Positions 27,128 to 35,347 of a stretch of DNA of 64,000 nt are shown one piece after another. The stretch's first letter is position 1, and each line of letters opens with the position of its first letter. Under the pieces are notes generated by a model. That model had not been told where the DNA came from and did not search any database. It saw only the letters and a list, made by a program, of their open reading frames with translations. The position numbers and the translations under genes are program-made. The stretch lies in assembly GCF_030209355.1 (NCBI RefSeq), contig NZ_JARVSF010000009.1, positions 62,001 to 126,000 on the forward strand, read 5' to 3'. The DNA is from Pseudarthrobacter sp. fls2-241-R2A-127 (GTDB lineage Bacteria; Actinomycetota; Actinomycetes; Actinomycetales; Micrococcaceae).

Positions 27128-28678
27128 ATGTTTGCCGACGACGACCCCCGGCTTTCCCAGCTGCTGGAAGGCATTGTCCGGCTTGCCTCCGGCGACCTCA
27201 CCTCCCGGATTGAGGTCTCCCCCGCCCGGGACGAACTCGATGCCATCATCATGGGCACCAACCTGCTGGCCGAGGACCTGCAGGTCATCTACCAGGAACT
27301 TGAGCAGCGGGTCCAGGTCCGGACCCAGCTCCTCCACGAAGCCCATCTGGAAATGCAGAAGATGGCGATGCAAGACCCCCTGACCGGCCTGGCCAACCGT
27401 TCTGCCCTCATCGACGCCCTTAGGACCGCGCTGCAGGCCGCCGGCGAAAAGGGCCCGGAACCAGCCGGGGAATGCCCGGCGATCCTGCTGATGGACCTGG
27501 ACGCCTTCAAGTCCATCAATGACAGCCTTGGGCATACGGCCGGTGACCAGGTGCTGGTGACCGTGGGCGAACGGCTGCGGGGCGCGGTGCGCGGTTCCGA
27601 CGTCGTTGCCCGCCTGGGCGGCGACGAATTCGCCATCGTCATGCCCTCGGCGTCGCCGGACCAGGCCGCCATCGTGGCGCACCGCATCCTGGCAGCACTC
27701 AGTGAACCCATCGAATTACCGGGCCGCAGCGTGCGCTGCGGGGCCAGCATCGGGCTCAGCGTGGGCAGCGAGGGCCAGAGCCCCGAGGACATGCTGATGG
27801 AGGCCGACGTCGCCATGTACGCTTCCAAGGCCGAGGGCCAGAACAAGCTGCACCGTTTCGAACCCGCGCTGCTGCTGATGCGGCGGCTGCGCAGCCAACT
27901 GGTGGATGACCTTCGCGCGGCCATCAAGGAAGATGGGCTGACCCTCTACTACCAGCCTGTGGTGGAGCTCAGCAGCGGACGGGTCGAGGGCATGGAGGCG
28001 CTGGTCCGCTGGAACCATCCCACCCGGGGCTTCATCATGCCGGACGAGTTCATCCCGCTGGCCGAGGAAGCGGGACTGATCTCCGAGCTGGGCCTGTGGG
28101 TGCTCCGGACCGCCGTGCGGCAGCTGCGGGAATGGATCGATGCCTCGCTGGTGGACAGCGTCTTTTCCGTGCGGATCAACATCTCCGCCACCGACCTCCA
28201 AAGCCTGCAGTTCATCGAGGACGTCCGCAATGTCCTGAAAGAAACCGGCGTCCGGCCTGAACAGGTGGTTCTGGAATTGACGGAAGTGGCCATCGTCAAG
28301 GGCAATGAGCTGGACCGGTACTCGCTGGGCGGCCTGCGGGGCCTGGGCGTGGGCATTGAAATTGACGACTTCGGCACCGGCTACTCGTCCATCAGTTACC
28401 TCCGCCGGCTGCCGGTGGACCGGGTCAAGGTTGACCGGTCGTTGATCACCGGGCTGGAGAGCGACCCCAGCCAGCCGGCCCTGGTGGCGGCAGTCCTCCA
28501 GCTGGTGCGTGCCTGCGGCCTTGAAGCTGTCTGGGAGGGCGTGGAAACGGCGCAGCAGGCGGAAATCCTTCGCGGCCTGGGCTGCCGAAGCGCACAGGGC
28601 TACTACTTCGGCAGGCCGGTCCCGCCCGACCAGATCCCTGCGTTATTGAAGGAGCGGGCGGAAAGCGCTAACCAGTAG
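27128..28678 (+). CDS. GGDEF-EAL bifunctional cyclic-di-GMP protein
   Basis: 516-residue cytoplasmic protein. A HAMP-like/coiled segment (residues about 10-75, IVRLASGDLTSRIEVS and VIYQELEQRVQVRTQLL) is followed by a GGDEF domain with intact GGDEF at 164-168, and then an EAL domain with EAL at 290-292. The EAL side retains NISATDL, VVLELTE, the metal-binding DDFGTGYSSI, KVDRSLI and E in WEGVET, so both cyclase and phosphodiesterase activity are plausible. The ATG at 27128 follows GGAAGGAGG. It is co-transcribed with the histidine kinase 19 bases upstream. Confidence 0.93.
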   Translation: MFADDDPRLSQLLEGIVRLASGDLTSRIEVSPARDELDAIIMGTNLLAEDLQVIYQELEQRVQVRTQLLHEAHLEMQKMAMQDPLTGLANRSALIDALRTALQAAGEKGPEPAGECPAILLMDLDAFKSINDSLGHTAGDQVLVTVGERLRGAVRGSDVVARLGGDEFAIVMPSASPDQAAIVAHRILAALSEPIELPGRSVRCGASIGLSVGSEGQSPEDMLMEADVAMYASKAEGQNKLHRFEPALLLMRRLRSQLVDDLRAAIKEDGLTLYYQPVVELSSGRVEGMEALVRWNHPTRGFIMPDEFIPLAEEAGLISELGLWVLRTAVRQLREWIDASLVDSVFSVRINISATDLQSLQFIEDVRNVLKETGVRPEQVVLELTEVAIVKGNELDRYSLGGLRGLGVGIEIDDFGTGYSSISYLRRLPVDRVKVDRSLITGLESDPSQPALVAAVLQLVRACGLEAVWEGVETAQQAEILRGLGCRSAQGYYFGRPVPPDQIPALLKERAESANQ

Positions 28679-28851
28679 TGCGCAAACTACTGCGCTTTTG
28701 TGTCCGCCGTTATACGATCAGCGTGCGGTGTCCGGTTTTCGTCGCCGCGGAATTTCAGGTCTCACAGCAGCACCGGACTCTAAAAGGCGTTTTTGAAATT
28801 GAACATTAATGGGCCAATGGGTCATTACTTCGTCAACTGGGGGCGTAGCTA

Positions 28852-29883
28852 ATGTCGGTTCGTGTACAGGCATGGGGAATTATCGCCGCCGTACTGGCGG
28901 ATGCGGATCCCGCGGGAGCCGCTGTCCGGCAGCGGCTGAGCCAGAGCCTCGATGAGAATCCCGGCGTGCCCGAGAGGGCCCTGCTGGAATATCTCCTGGA
29001 GGCCCGGAGCAGCGACGCCAACACGTCGGAAACCATTGAGTCCCTCCGGCAGATGCGCCTGGCGCCGCCCGCACTTCCGCCCAAGCTGGCCGAGCAGCTG
29101 GACGCCATCCGCAGCGCCTCCAGGATCAGTGCCCTGCTGGAAAACCGGATGCTGATGACCGCGTTCCAGCCCATCTACGGGCTGGAAGGAAAGACCGTGG
29201 TGGGCGCGGAGGCGCTCTCGCGGTTCGTTAGCGACGACGGCGCCACCGCGGAACTCTGGTTTGCCGAGGCAGAGGCGGTGGGCCTGGGCGCAAACCTTGA
29301 GTTCTCTGCCCTTGGCTCGGCCGCAGCGGCCGCCCGTGACCTGCCCGGCTCCCTCTACGTGTCGCTCAACATCTCACCCACGTCCTGCATGGACCCGCGC
29401 CTGCCGGAACTGTTCGAGCACATCGAGCTTCCCATCGACCGGGTGGTGCTCGAATTGACTGAAGACATTCCGGAAGAGGAATACCTCCAGTTCATCTCCG
29501 CGCTCAATCCGCTGCGGGAGAAGGGCCTCCGGATCGCCGTGGACGACACCCACACCGGAGCCGGCGCACTGAGCAGGATGATCCACCTGAAGCCGGACTT
29601 CCTCAAGGTGGGCCGCAACGTGATCGGCGACGTCGACAAGGACGGCGTCCAGCGCGCCCTGGCGGCCTGCCTGGTGGACTTCACGGACCAGCTCGGCATC
29701 ATCCTGGTGGCCGAGGGCATCGAGACGGTGGGCGAGCTCAAGGTACTGACGGAGCTGGGCATCAGCGCCGGCCAGGGCTACCTGCTGGGACGGCCTTCCG
29801 TGCGGCCAGAGGACTGGGCCAGCTGGAACACGCGCCTGGACGTCGACGGCCTGGAGCGCCACCTGGCCAGCCCCGGCGAGTAG
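28852..29883 (+). CDS. EAL-domain phosphodiesterase-like protein
   Basis: 343-residue protein with a helical N-terminal region of about 95 residues (no known domain) and a C-terminal EAL domain. Catalytic features present: EAL in GAEALSRF, Asn in SLNISPTS, Glu in VLELTED, Lys in PDFLKVG and Glu in LVAEGIET. Loop 6, usually DDFGTGYSS, reads DDTHTGAGAL here, and the usual Asp after the catalytic Lys is Gly. Activity may therefore be altered or the protein may only sense cyclic-di-GMP. It is 173 bases downstream of the GGDEF-EAL gene in the same direction. Confidence 0.88.
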   Translation: MSVRVQAWGIIAAVLADADPAGAAVRQRLSQSLDENPGVPERALLEYLLEARSSDANTSETIESLRQMRLAPPALPPKLAEQLDAIRSASRISALLENRMLMTAFQPIYGLEGKTVVGAEALSRFVSDDGATAELWFAEAEAVGLGANLEFSALGSAAAAARDLPGSLYVSLNISPTSCMDPRLPELFEHIELPIDRVVLELTEDIPEEEYLQFISALNPLREKGLRIAVDDTHTGAGALSRMIHLKPDFLKVGRNVIGDVDKDGVQRALAACLVDFTDQLGIILVAEGIETVGELKVLTELGISAGQGYLLGRPSVRPEDWASWNTRLDVDGLERHLASPGE

Positions 29884-29886
29884 TCC

Positions 29887-29910
29887 CGCAGGGAGCCTAG
29901 GCTTCCTGCG
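29887..29910. terminator. Palindrome shared by convergent EAL and GDPD genes
   Basis: A 24-base near-perfect palindrome (12-bp arms, one mismatch) begins 3 bases after the EAL gene stop and includes the GDPD stop codon at 29897-29899. It is probably a compact bidirectional terminator. Confidence 0.55.
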
Positions 29911-30709
29911 CCGGCGGCCACTGGCCGCGTGCAACCAGAACCTCGCGCAGCAGGTCCGCCCGGTCCGTGACAATGCCGTCCACCCCCAACTGGAGGAGGC
30001 GGTGCATCTCAGCGGCCTCGTTGATGGTCCAGACATGCACCACCAGGCCAAGGTCGTGGGCACGCCGGATGAAGCCCGCGGTAACCACCGGGACCCGCCC
30101 GTAGCGCACGGGAACCTGAAGTGCCTGGACGTCGCGGAGCGTCCGGCGCATGATCCGGCGGAAGACGCGCCGCGGAAGGACGGGTCCCAGGAGGGCGAAG
30201 AGGGCGTTGGAGGCGACGCCGGCGGAGGAAGCCACCGGCCGGCTGAGCAGCTTCAGCACCGCCCGTCGCCGCCGGTCCGAGAAACTGGTGACCAGCACCC
30301 GGTGGTGCACCTGGTGCCGCTCAATCGCGTCGGCGGTGCTGCGCACCGAATTCCAGTCCTTGACGTCCAGGTTCAGCCTGGCCCCCGGCAGCCCGCTGAC
30401 CAGTTCGTCGAACGTGGGGATGGGTTCACGGCAGCTGATCCGCGCCTTCGCCACCTCCGCTGCGGCAAGGTCCCCCACCCTGCCCTTGCCGTCCGTCACC
30501 CGGTCCAGGGTTTCATCGTGGAACAACAGCAGCACGCCGTCTGCCGTGGTGTGCACGTCCGTTTCGAGGTACCGGAAGCCCAGTTCGACGCCGGCGCGGA
30601 ACGCGGCCATGGAGTTTTCCAGCCCGTCCACCGAGAAGCCCCGGTGGGCCATGCCGATCGGGAGCTGCCGCCCGGCGTCGTCAGCGTGTTCAAAAAAGGG
30701 CAGGGTCAC
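29897..30709 (-). CDS. Glycerophosphodiester phosphodiesterase
   Basis: 270-residue GDPD-family hydrolase, splitting glycerophosphodiesters to glycerol-3-phosphate and an alcohol. The catalytic block is GMAHRGFSVDGLENSMAAF with the downstream ETDVHTTADGVLLLFHDETLDRVT, and the Glu/Asp/His metal and acid-base residues are present. There is no signal peptide, so it is probably cytoplasmic. The frame is open to 30820, into the upstream gene; the GTG at 30709 is the first start outside that gene and gives a family-like N-terminus, although its ribosome site is weak. It may be co-transcribed with the small gene 28 bases upstream. Confidence 0.9.
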   Translation of the reverse strand: MTLPFFEHADDAGRQLPIGMAHRGFSVDGLENSMAAFRAGVELGFRYLETDVHTTADGVLLLFHDETLDRVTDGKGRVGDLAAAEVAKARISCREPIPTFDELVSGLPGARLNLDVKDWNSVRSTADAIERHQVHHRVLVTSFSDRRRRAVLKLLSRPVASSAGVASNALFALLGPVLPRRVFRRIMRRTLRDVQALQVPVRYGRVPVVTAGFIRRAHDLGLVVHVWTINEAAEMHRLLQLGVDGIVTDRADLLREVLVARGQWPPAQEA

Positions 30710-30737
30710 CCTGCGAGCGTACCCGAGGCCCGCACCG

Positions 30738-31001
30738 TCAGTCCCGGCAGTCGGTCTCGCCGCACGGCAGGATGTCCACGCCGTCGCCGCAGTGCAGCAG
30801 GATGCGTCCGCGGCCGCCATCGAGGTGGACCCAGACAGCGGTGTGATCCGCGGTGATGGTGTCCACTGCCCCGCTCGCCTGGAAGCCGGGTGAAAGCAGG
30901 ACGCGGACCCTGTCGCCCTGGCGCAACTGCTTCCAGTGCGGATCAGGCGTTGCCTTGCGCAGCGGCGTGTCCGCTGCGCGCTGTTTGACGCTTCGTGCCA
31001 T
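30738..31001 (-). CDS. Small conserved-looking hypothetical protein
   Basis: 87-residue protein. A basic N-terminus (MARSVKQRAADTPLRK) is followed by a short beta-rich, SH3-like stretch (GDRVRVLLSPGFQASGAVDTITADHTAVWVHLDGGRGRILLH) and a Cys-containing end (CGDGVDILPCGETDC). The G-A-V-D-T-I pattern is similar to small barrel proteins that set ligand or RNA binding, but no family is recognised. An AGGGGG lies before the ATG. It is upstream of and co-directional with the GDPD gene. Confidence 0.6.
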   Translation of the reverse strand: MARSVKQRAADTPLRKATPDPHWKQLRQGDRVRVLLSPGFQASGAVDTITADHTAVWVHLDGGRGRILLHCGDGVDILPCGETDCRD

Positions 31002-31108
31002 CGGAACCCCCTGTGAGCCGGCCGGGGAGGGGTGTGCCCTCCTCCGTCGACGCTACAGAGGAAAGGTAAACGCCAGGTGAGCGCCAGCTGGAAGTACGGG
31101 GGCGGGAG

Positions 31109-31927
31109 TCAGGAAAACTGGACGCCCAGCGCAGCGAGCCTGGCCTCCAGGACCTGGGCTACGCCGTCGTCGTCAAAATGCGGGGCCTGCTGGCCAGCTG
31201 CCCTGATGGCTTCGGGGTGGCCGCTGGCCATCGCGTAGCCGTTCCCGGCCCAGCGGAGCATTTCAATGTCGTTGGGCATGTCGCCGAAGGCCACCACGTC
31301 CGCAGCTTCGATGCCCAGTGCGGCAGCGTACTCGGCCAGGGTGACGGCCTTGTTCACGCCGGGGAGGGACAGTTCCAGCATGGCAACGCCGGGCGAGGAG
31401 TGGGTGGCGGCGGCGAGGTGCCCGACGGCGGGCGCCACTTCCGCGAGGAAGTCGTCCGGCGAGCCCTCCCGCACAATGGCGAGGAATTTGACCACGGAGT
31501 CGTCCCCGGTGAGTGTTTCACTGAGCGGCGCCGGGGTGAACTCGGCCAGGAGTTCGCTGGATTCGTTTTCGATGAAGCCTGGTTCGAGGTGGAACCCGGT
31601 GAGCGTTTCGGCGGCGAACAGTGCGGCGGGCCGGATTTCCTTGATGATGCGGCGGATTTCCAGGACGGCACCGGTGGCCAGGGCGCGGGCGGACACCAGG
31701 CGGTCTTCTTCGAGGTCCCAGACGACGGCGCCATTGGAACAGATCACGCGCCCGGTATGGCCCAGCTGATCCTCCAGCGGGTGCAGCCAGCGCGGCGGGC
31801 GGCCGGTGACGAAGACCAGTTCGACGCCGGCGTCCCGGCAGGCCTGGAAGGCGCGTATGGTGCGCGGGCTGATTTTTCCGTCGTGCCCAAGGATCGTTCC
31901 GTCAATATCGCTTGCAACCAACCGCAT
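31109..31927 (-). CDS. HAD-superfamily (Cof-type) phosphatase
   Basis: 272-residue haloacid dehalogenase-like phosphatase of the Cof/YidA subfamily, acting on small phosphorylated metabolites. Motif I is ASDIDGTILGHDG (nucleophile Asp7), motif II FVTGRPP, and motif IV VAFGDMPNDIEML. The C2-type cap lies between residues 80 and 190. There is no membrane segment. It is divergent from umuD, with 89 bases between the start codons, so the SOS box region is shared, but its own regulation is not clear. Confidence 0.9.
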   Translation of the reverse strand: MRLVASDIDGTILGHDGKISPRTIRAFQACRDAGVELVFVTGRPPRWLHPLEDQLGHTGRVICSNGAVVWDLEEDRLVSARALATGAVLEIRRIIKEIRPAALFAAETLTGFHLEPGFIENESSELLAEFTPAPLSETLTGDDSVVKFLAIVREGSPDDFLAEVAPAVGHLAAATHSSPGVAMLELSLPGVNKAVTLAEYAAALGIEAADVVAFGDMPNDIEMLRWAGNGYAMASGHPEAIRAAGQQAPHFDDDGVAQVLEARLAALGVQFS

Positions 31928-31987
31928 CCTGCAAGTCTACGTTGGCCGCGGGGCGCCGTTGTCGGTGTCCGGCGCTACACTGAACTA

Positions 31988-32003
31988 TCGAACATATTTT
32001 CGA
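31988..32003 (+). promoter_or_regulatory. SOS box (LexA site) upstream of umuD
   Basis: TCGAAC-ATAT-TTTCGA matches the actinobacterial/Bacillus-type LexA box TCGAAC-N4-GTTCGA with one change. It ends 13 bases before the umuD GTG, so bound LexA would block transcription or initiation. Confidence 0.8.
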
Positions 32004-32016
32004 ATAAGGGTGTGTT

Positions 32017-32448
32017 GTGGGCGTTATTATCGGTCCCCGCGTGATAGATGCGGGTGCCTCGTTGTTCTCGGTGCTGATCTCGCCCGTGGCAGTGGCGGCG
32101 GGGTTTCCCTCCCCCGCGCAGGACTACTTCGATGGCCGGATCGACCTGAACGCCCACCTGATCAAGGACATCACAAGCACTTTCGTGGTCCGGGTGACTG
32201 GGGACTCCATGGAGGGCGCGGGCATCAGCGACGGCGACGAACTCATTGTGAACCGGGCCCTGGAGCCACGGGACGGGTCTGTGGTGATTGCTGTCCTGGA
32301 CGGAGAACTAACGGTCAAGCGCCTGCGCATCACCGGCAACGGCGTGGTGCTGCAGGCGGAAAATCCGCGGTATCCGGACATCCGGGTGCTCGCTTTGTCC
32401 GAGCTGACCATCTGGGGCGTTGCCACCCGGTGCCTGCACCATGTGTAG
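32017..32448 (+). CDS. umuD: UmuD-like S24 autopeptidase
   Basis: 143-residue DNA-damage protein. It carries the UmuD self-cleavage context AAGFPSPAQDYFDGRIDLN (cleavage expected at Ala-Gly), the nucleophile Ser64 in GDSMEGAG and the general base Lys101 in LTVKRLRI. RecA-stimulated cleavage yields the subunit that activates UmuC as DNA polymerase V. The length matches E. coli UmuD (139). The GTG start is set by the LexA box just upstream. It forms an operon with umuC, which begins 8 bases after its stop. Confidence 0.92.
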   Translation: MGVIIGPRVIDAGASLFSVLISPVAVAAGFPSPAQDYFDGRIDLNAHLIKDITSTFVVRVTGDSMEGAGISDGDELIVNRALEPRDGSVVIAVLDGELTVKRLRITGNGVVLQAENPRYPDIRVLALSELTIWGVATRCLHHV

Positions 32449-32456
32449 GGTGCGTC

Positions 32457-33755
32457 GTGGCTAGGCCGGCCCCCATGCGGCGGATGCCGCAGATCGCCCA
32501 TGTGGACGTCAACTGCTTCTACGCGTCGGCAGAGCGCGCCTTCGATCCCTCCCTGGAAGGCCGGCCGCTCGTGGTCCTGTCCAACAATGACGGCTGCGCG
32601 GTTACCCGGTCCCCCGAGGCGAAAGCCCTCGGCATCTCCACCGGGGAACCGTGGTTCAAGCTCGCGCCGCGGGCCAAAGAATGGGGCCTGGTGGCCAGGT
32701 CCAGCAATTATGAGCTGTATGGGGACATCAGCGCCCGCGTCATGGAGCTCCTCGCCCGCTACTCGGCGTGGCTGGAGGTGTACAGCATTGACGAGGCGTT
32801 CCTCGGCGTCAAGGGCGAACCGGACCAGTTGCTGGTCCTTGGCCGCGGGATCAAGGAGGCCGTGCTGCGCCATGTCGGGGTTCCCGTGTGCGTAGGGATA
32901 GCTCCCACCAAAACACTGGCCAAGCTGTGCAACAAGTGGGCCAAGAACAATCCCGCGTTTGGCGGGGTGTGCCTCTGGGAGTCAGTGCCGCCACCGGTGC
33001 GGGAGGGCCTGATGGGCCGGTTGCCCGTGGACGAGATCTGGGGCGTCGCCGGGCGCCTGGCCAAGCGCCTGAATGCCATGGGAATTCTCACCGTGCTGGA
33101 CCTGATGCACGCCGATCCGGTGGCGATCAGGGGCAAGTTTTCGGTGGTGCTGATGCGTACGGTCCTCGAACTGCGCGGCACTCCCTGCATTCCCATGGAG
33201 GAGGAGCGCGTTGGCCGCGACCAGTTGATCTTTTCCCGCTCGTTCGCCACCCCGGTGACCACGCCTGCCGGCTTACGGGAGGTGCTGGGTATTTACAGCC
33301 AGCAGGCGAGCGCGCGGCTGTCCAGGCACGGTCTCCAGGCAAAGGTGCTGACGGCGTTCGCAGCCACCTCGCCGTTCCGGAACCAGGAGCAGGCATACCC
33401 TTCGGTGTGCGTCAGGCTTCCCATGCCCACTGCGGATCCGCTCCTGCTCACCAAGGCCGCGCACGCGCTGCTGCCGAAAATCCGGGAAGGGCTCAAGTAC
33501 GCGAAGGCAGGCCTGATGCTGACCGATCTTCGGCCCACCGGCAACCAGCCGCCGCTGGAGCCTTTCGAGAACCGGCACGAGGAACGCGGCATCGGGCCGC
33601 TGCTGGAGGACGTCAGCCGCCGCTTTGGGCGGGGCTCCATCGGATTGGGGTACGCAGGCGTCAAATCCGGCCTTGACTGGACCATGAAACGCAATATGCG
33701 TTCACCCCGGTACACAACTCACTGGGACGAACTGCCGCTGGTGAAGGCCGCCTGA
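32457..33755 (+). CDS. umuC: UmuC-like Y-family DNA polymerase V subunit
   Basis: 432-residue error-prone translesion polymerase. The catalytic palm shows HVDVNCFYASAERAFDP (first Asp) and VYSIDEAFLGV (Asp-Glu pair); VGIAPTKTLAKLCNKWAK is the finger region, and a helix-hairpin-helix follows at WGVAGRLAKRLNAMGI. The C-terminal DUF4113 segment WTMKRNMRSPRYTTHWDELP is that of UmuC proteins. The open frame extends far upstream; either GTG at 32457 (with AGGGTG) or ATG at 32475 is the start, differing by six residues. It is co-transcribed with umuD under the SOS box. Confidence 0.93.
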   Translation: MARPAPMRRMPQIAHVDVNCFYASAERAFDPSLEGRPLVVLSNNDGCAVTRSPEAKALGISTGEPWFKLAPRAKEWGLVARSSNYELYGDISARVMELLARYSAWLEVYSIDEAFLGVKGEPDQLLVLGRGIKEAVLRHVGVPVCVGIAPTKTLAKLCNKWAKNNPAFGGVCLWESVPPPVREGLMGRLPVDEIWGVAGRLAKRLNAMGILTVLDLMHADPVAIRGKFSVVLMRTVLELRGTPCIPMEEERVGRDQLIFSRSFATPVTTPAGLREVLGIYSQQASARLSRHGLQAKVLTAFAATSPFRNQEQAYPSVCVRLPMPTADPLLLTKAAHALLPKIREGLKYAKAGLMLTDLRPTGNQPPLEPFENRHEERGIGPLLEDVSRRFGRGSIGLGYAGVKSGLDWTMKRNMRSPRYTTHWDELPLVKAA

Positions 33756-33761
33756 CCCTCT

Positions 33762-33801
33762 GGGTCCCCGCCGGCGGCACCAGGGCCGGCGGCGGGGACC
33801 C
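33762..33801. terminator. Hairpin terminator after umuC
   Basis: GGGTCCCCGCCG (33762-33773) pairs with CGGCGGGGACCC (33790-33801), a 12-bp stem between the convergent umuC and small membrane protein genes, followed by TTGT. Confidence 0.75.
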
Positions 33802-33810
33802 TTGTGCCCA

Positions 33811-33957
33811 TCAGGCGCGGGACCTGCCGCGGACAAAGTGGAAGATCAGGACTACCACGGCAACAACCAAAAGGATGTGGATGAGCCCGCCGCCAATATT
33901 GGCGAGCAGTCCGAGGAGCCAGAGAACGGCGATGATAATAGCGATCCAAAGCAACAT
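33811..33957 (-). CDS. Lmo0937-family small membrane protein
   Basis: 48-residue, two-helix membrane protein: MLLWIAIIIAVLWLLGLLA, then GGGLIHILLVVAVVVLIFHF and a basic tail RGRSRA. The NIGGGLIH turn and length fit the Lmo0937/DUF5670 family, often found in stress-related contexts. The frame runs upstream to 33996, but AGGAGA sits 6 bases before the ATG at 33957, which is taken as the start. The molecular function is unknown. Confidence 0.85.
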   Translation of the reverse strand: MLLWIAIIIAVLWLLGLLANIGGGLIHILLVVAVVVLIFHFVRGRSRA

Positions 33958-34277
33958 GAATTTCTCCTGCATTGTTATTCGTTGGAACTGCTGCATGTGC
34001 AGTACGGCGCCTTAGCCGGGCCTACTGCAAGGAATACACCTCTACCTCTCCCTCCAGGCCCCCATGCCGCTTCCGTTCATCAGCACGGTCGGTAAAACAT
34101 CGCAGTGACCTGCCGAATCCCCACACCGAAATTGTGTGGCGATTCCCAGACTATTTCAGGATGCCCCTGCTGAAAATGGCAGCGCATCAAAAAATAAACG
34201 TGTCCTTTGTGCGGGATTTCGCGCCGGGGCGCAATGTCCCAGCAGCTCTCCTGGAACGCTCCGGGGCCGGGGCAGGA
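33958..34277. other. 320-base intergenic region with one hairpin
   Basis: It lies between the divergent-side upstream region of the small membrane gene and the 3' end of the ArsR/SRPBCC/DinB operon. No credible coding frame is seen. It contains a 12-bp-arm hairpin at 34115-34145 (one mismatch, 7-base loop) and A/T-rich patches near 34185-34200. A promoter for the small membrane protein is expected in its first 100 bases, but no clear boxes were found. Confidence 0.5.
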
Positions 34278-34907
34278 TCAGGTGGTGGTGAACCGGGCAG
34301 CTGCCCCGCCGGCGACGGCGCCGTTGGGCAGCCGGCGGTCCATGAGCACCATCAGGAGGTGGTGGGCGGCGCCGCGGAGGGGTTCGCCGGCCCCGAAGGC
34401 CCAGTCCAGATCGGTGGCTTCGAGCCGGACGCCGGCCAGGTCAAGCCGGAAATGCTTCCGGCTGAGCGGGCTGGTCGCATGGTCGAGGACCGTGAGGAGG
34501 CTTGCGTCGCCGACCGGGTGTTTGAGGCCGAGCGGGATGGTGATGTCCAGGCCATGGACGATGTCGTGGGTAAGGGCTCCCTGGAGTCCACCGCCGGGTG
34601 GTTTCCACAGCGTGTCCTCGTTCGCGCGCCAGCGGTGAAGCAAGGTGCTGACCGGTTCTTGGGCGTCGTGGCGGGCGACCCGATCCGCCATGCGGGCGAA
34701 GTTGCCGCGGGAGCGCAGCATCTCGCCGATGAACCGCGGGGTGGAGAAGCGCAGGGGCATGGCCATGTGCGCGACGACTTCCCGCACGCGCCAGCCGGTG
34801 CAGAGCGAGGGGGTATTCCACGCCTGTTGGGGCAGCGCTTCCAGGATTTTGGTGAAGGCCCGCCGTTCGGCAGCTATGTTCACCATGGTGTGGCTGTCCG
34901 CACTCAT
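34278..34907 (-). CDS. DinB-fold / mycothiol-dependent maleylpyruvate isomerase family protein
   Basis: 209-residue protein of the maleylpyruvate isomerase N-terminal/DinB-like family. The segment SLCTGWRVREVVAHMAMP (near 35-50) and HDIVHGLDITIPLG (near 115) carry the histidines usual at the metal or thiol site. Members use mycothiol or related thiols in actinobacteria. Its ATG overlaps the stop of the upstream SRPBCC gene (ATGA), making it the last gene of an ArsR-led operon. The substrate is unknown. Confidence 0.8.
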   Translation of the reverse strand: MSADSHTMVNIAAERRAFTKILEALPQQAWNTPSLCTGWRVREVVAHMAMPLRFSTPRFIGEMLRSRGNFARMADRVARHDAQEPVSTLLHRWRANEDTLWKPPGGGLQGALTHDIVHGLDITIPLGLKHPVGDASLLTVLDHATSPLSRKHFRLDLAGVRLEATDLDWAFGAGEPLRGAAHHLLMVLMDRRLPNGAVAGGAAARFTTT

Positions 34908-35347
34908 CGGTGGGCTCCGGCGTGTTGGGCCAGGTAGGTCTCGAAGCGGTCCAGGGAGGTGAGGAATCCGGCCTGGGCGGCGGGGTCCAGCATTGGCGCC
35001 GGAACGTTGGTTTGTTCGATGTCGACTTGGGTGCGGCGCGTTCCAAGCTCGGTGAAGGTGATGGTCACGGTCATCCCCGAGTGGTCCTCAATCCACGACA
35101 GGCGCTCTGGCGGGTTCACCTCAAGGTACCGTGCGCTGGTCGGGTAGGTGCTGCCGTCGCCGTCGTTGACCATAACGGTGGTGAAGGCACCCCCGGCCCG
35201 GGCATCCACGGTGATTGTGTCCAAGGGCGTGGTGACGCCGGTCGGACCCCAGAAGTGGGTCAGATGCTCGGGTTCGACCATGCAACTGAAGACCAGCTGC
35301 CGTGGCGCCTCGAAGATGCGGGTGAAGCGGAGGGTGTTCTCATTCAT
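34904..35347 (-). CDS. SRPBCC/AHSA1-domain protein
   Basis: 147-residue START-like (Bet v1/AHSA1) protein with a hydrophobic-pocket fold: FTRIFEAPRQLVFSCMVEPEHLTHFWGP at the N-terminus, SARYLEVNPPERLSWIED in the middle and DRFETYLAQ at the end. The ATG at 35347 has GGAGAC 6 bases upstream and overlaps the ArsR stop, so it is preferred over upstream in-frame starts. ArsR plus AHSA1 pairs are common and may sense or bind hydrophobic compounds. The role here is not known. Confidence 0.87.
   Translation of the reverse strand: MNENTLRFTRIFEAPRQLVFSCMVEPEHLTHFWGPTGVTTPLDTITVDARAGGAFTTVMVNDGDGSTYPTSARYLEVNPPERLSWIEDHSGMTVTITFTELGTRRTQVDIEQTNVPAPMLDPAAQAGFLTSLDRFETYLAQHAGAHR

Noticed and set aside
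28668..28700. Two small alternative hairpins at the end of the GGDEF-EAL gene
   Set aside because: Stems of only 5-6 bp; mutual exclusion is possible, but chance occurrence is likely.
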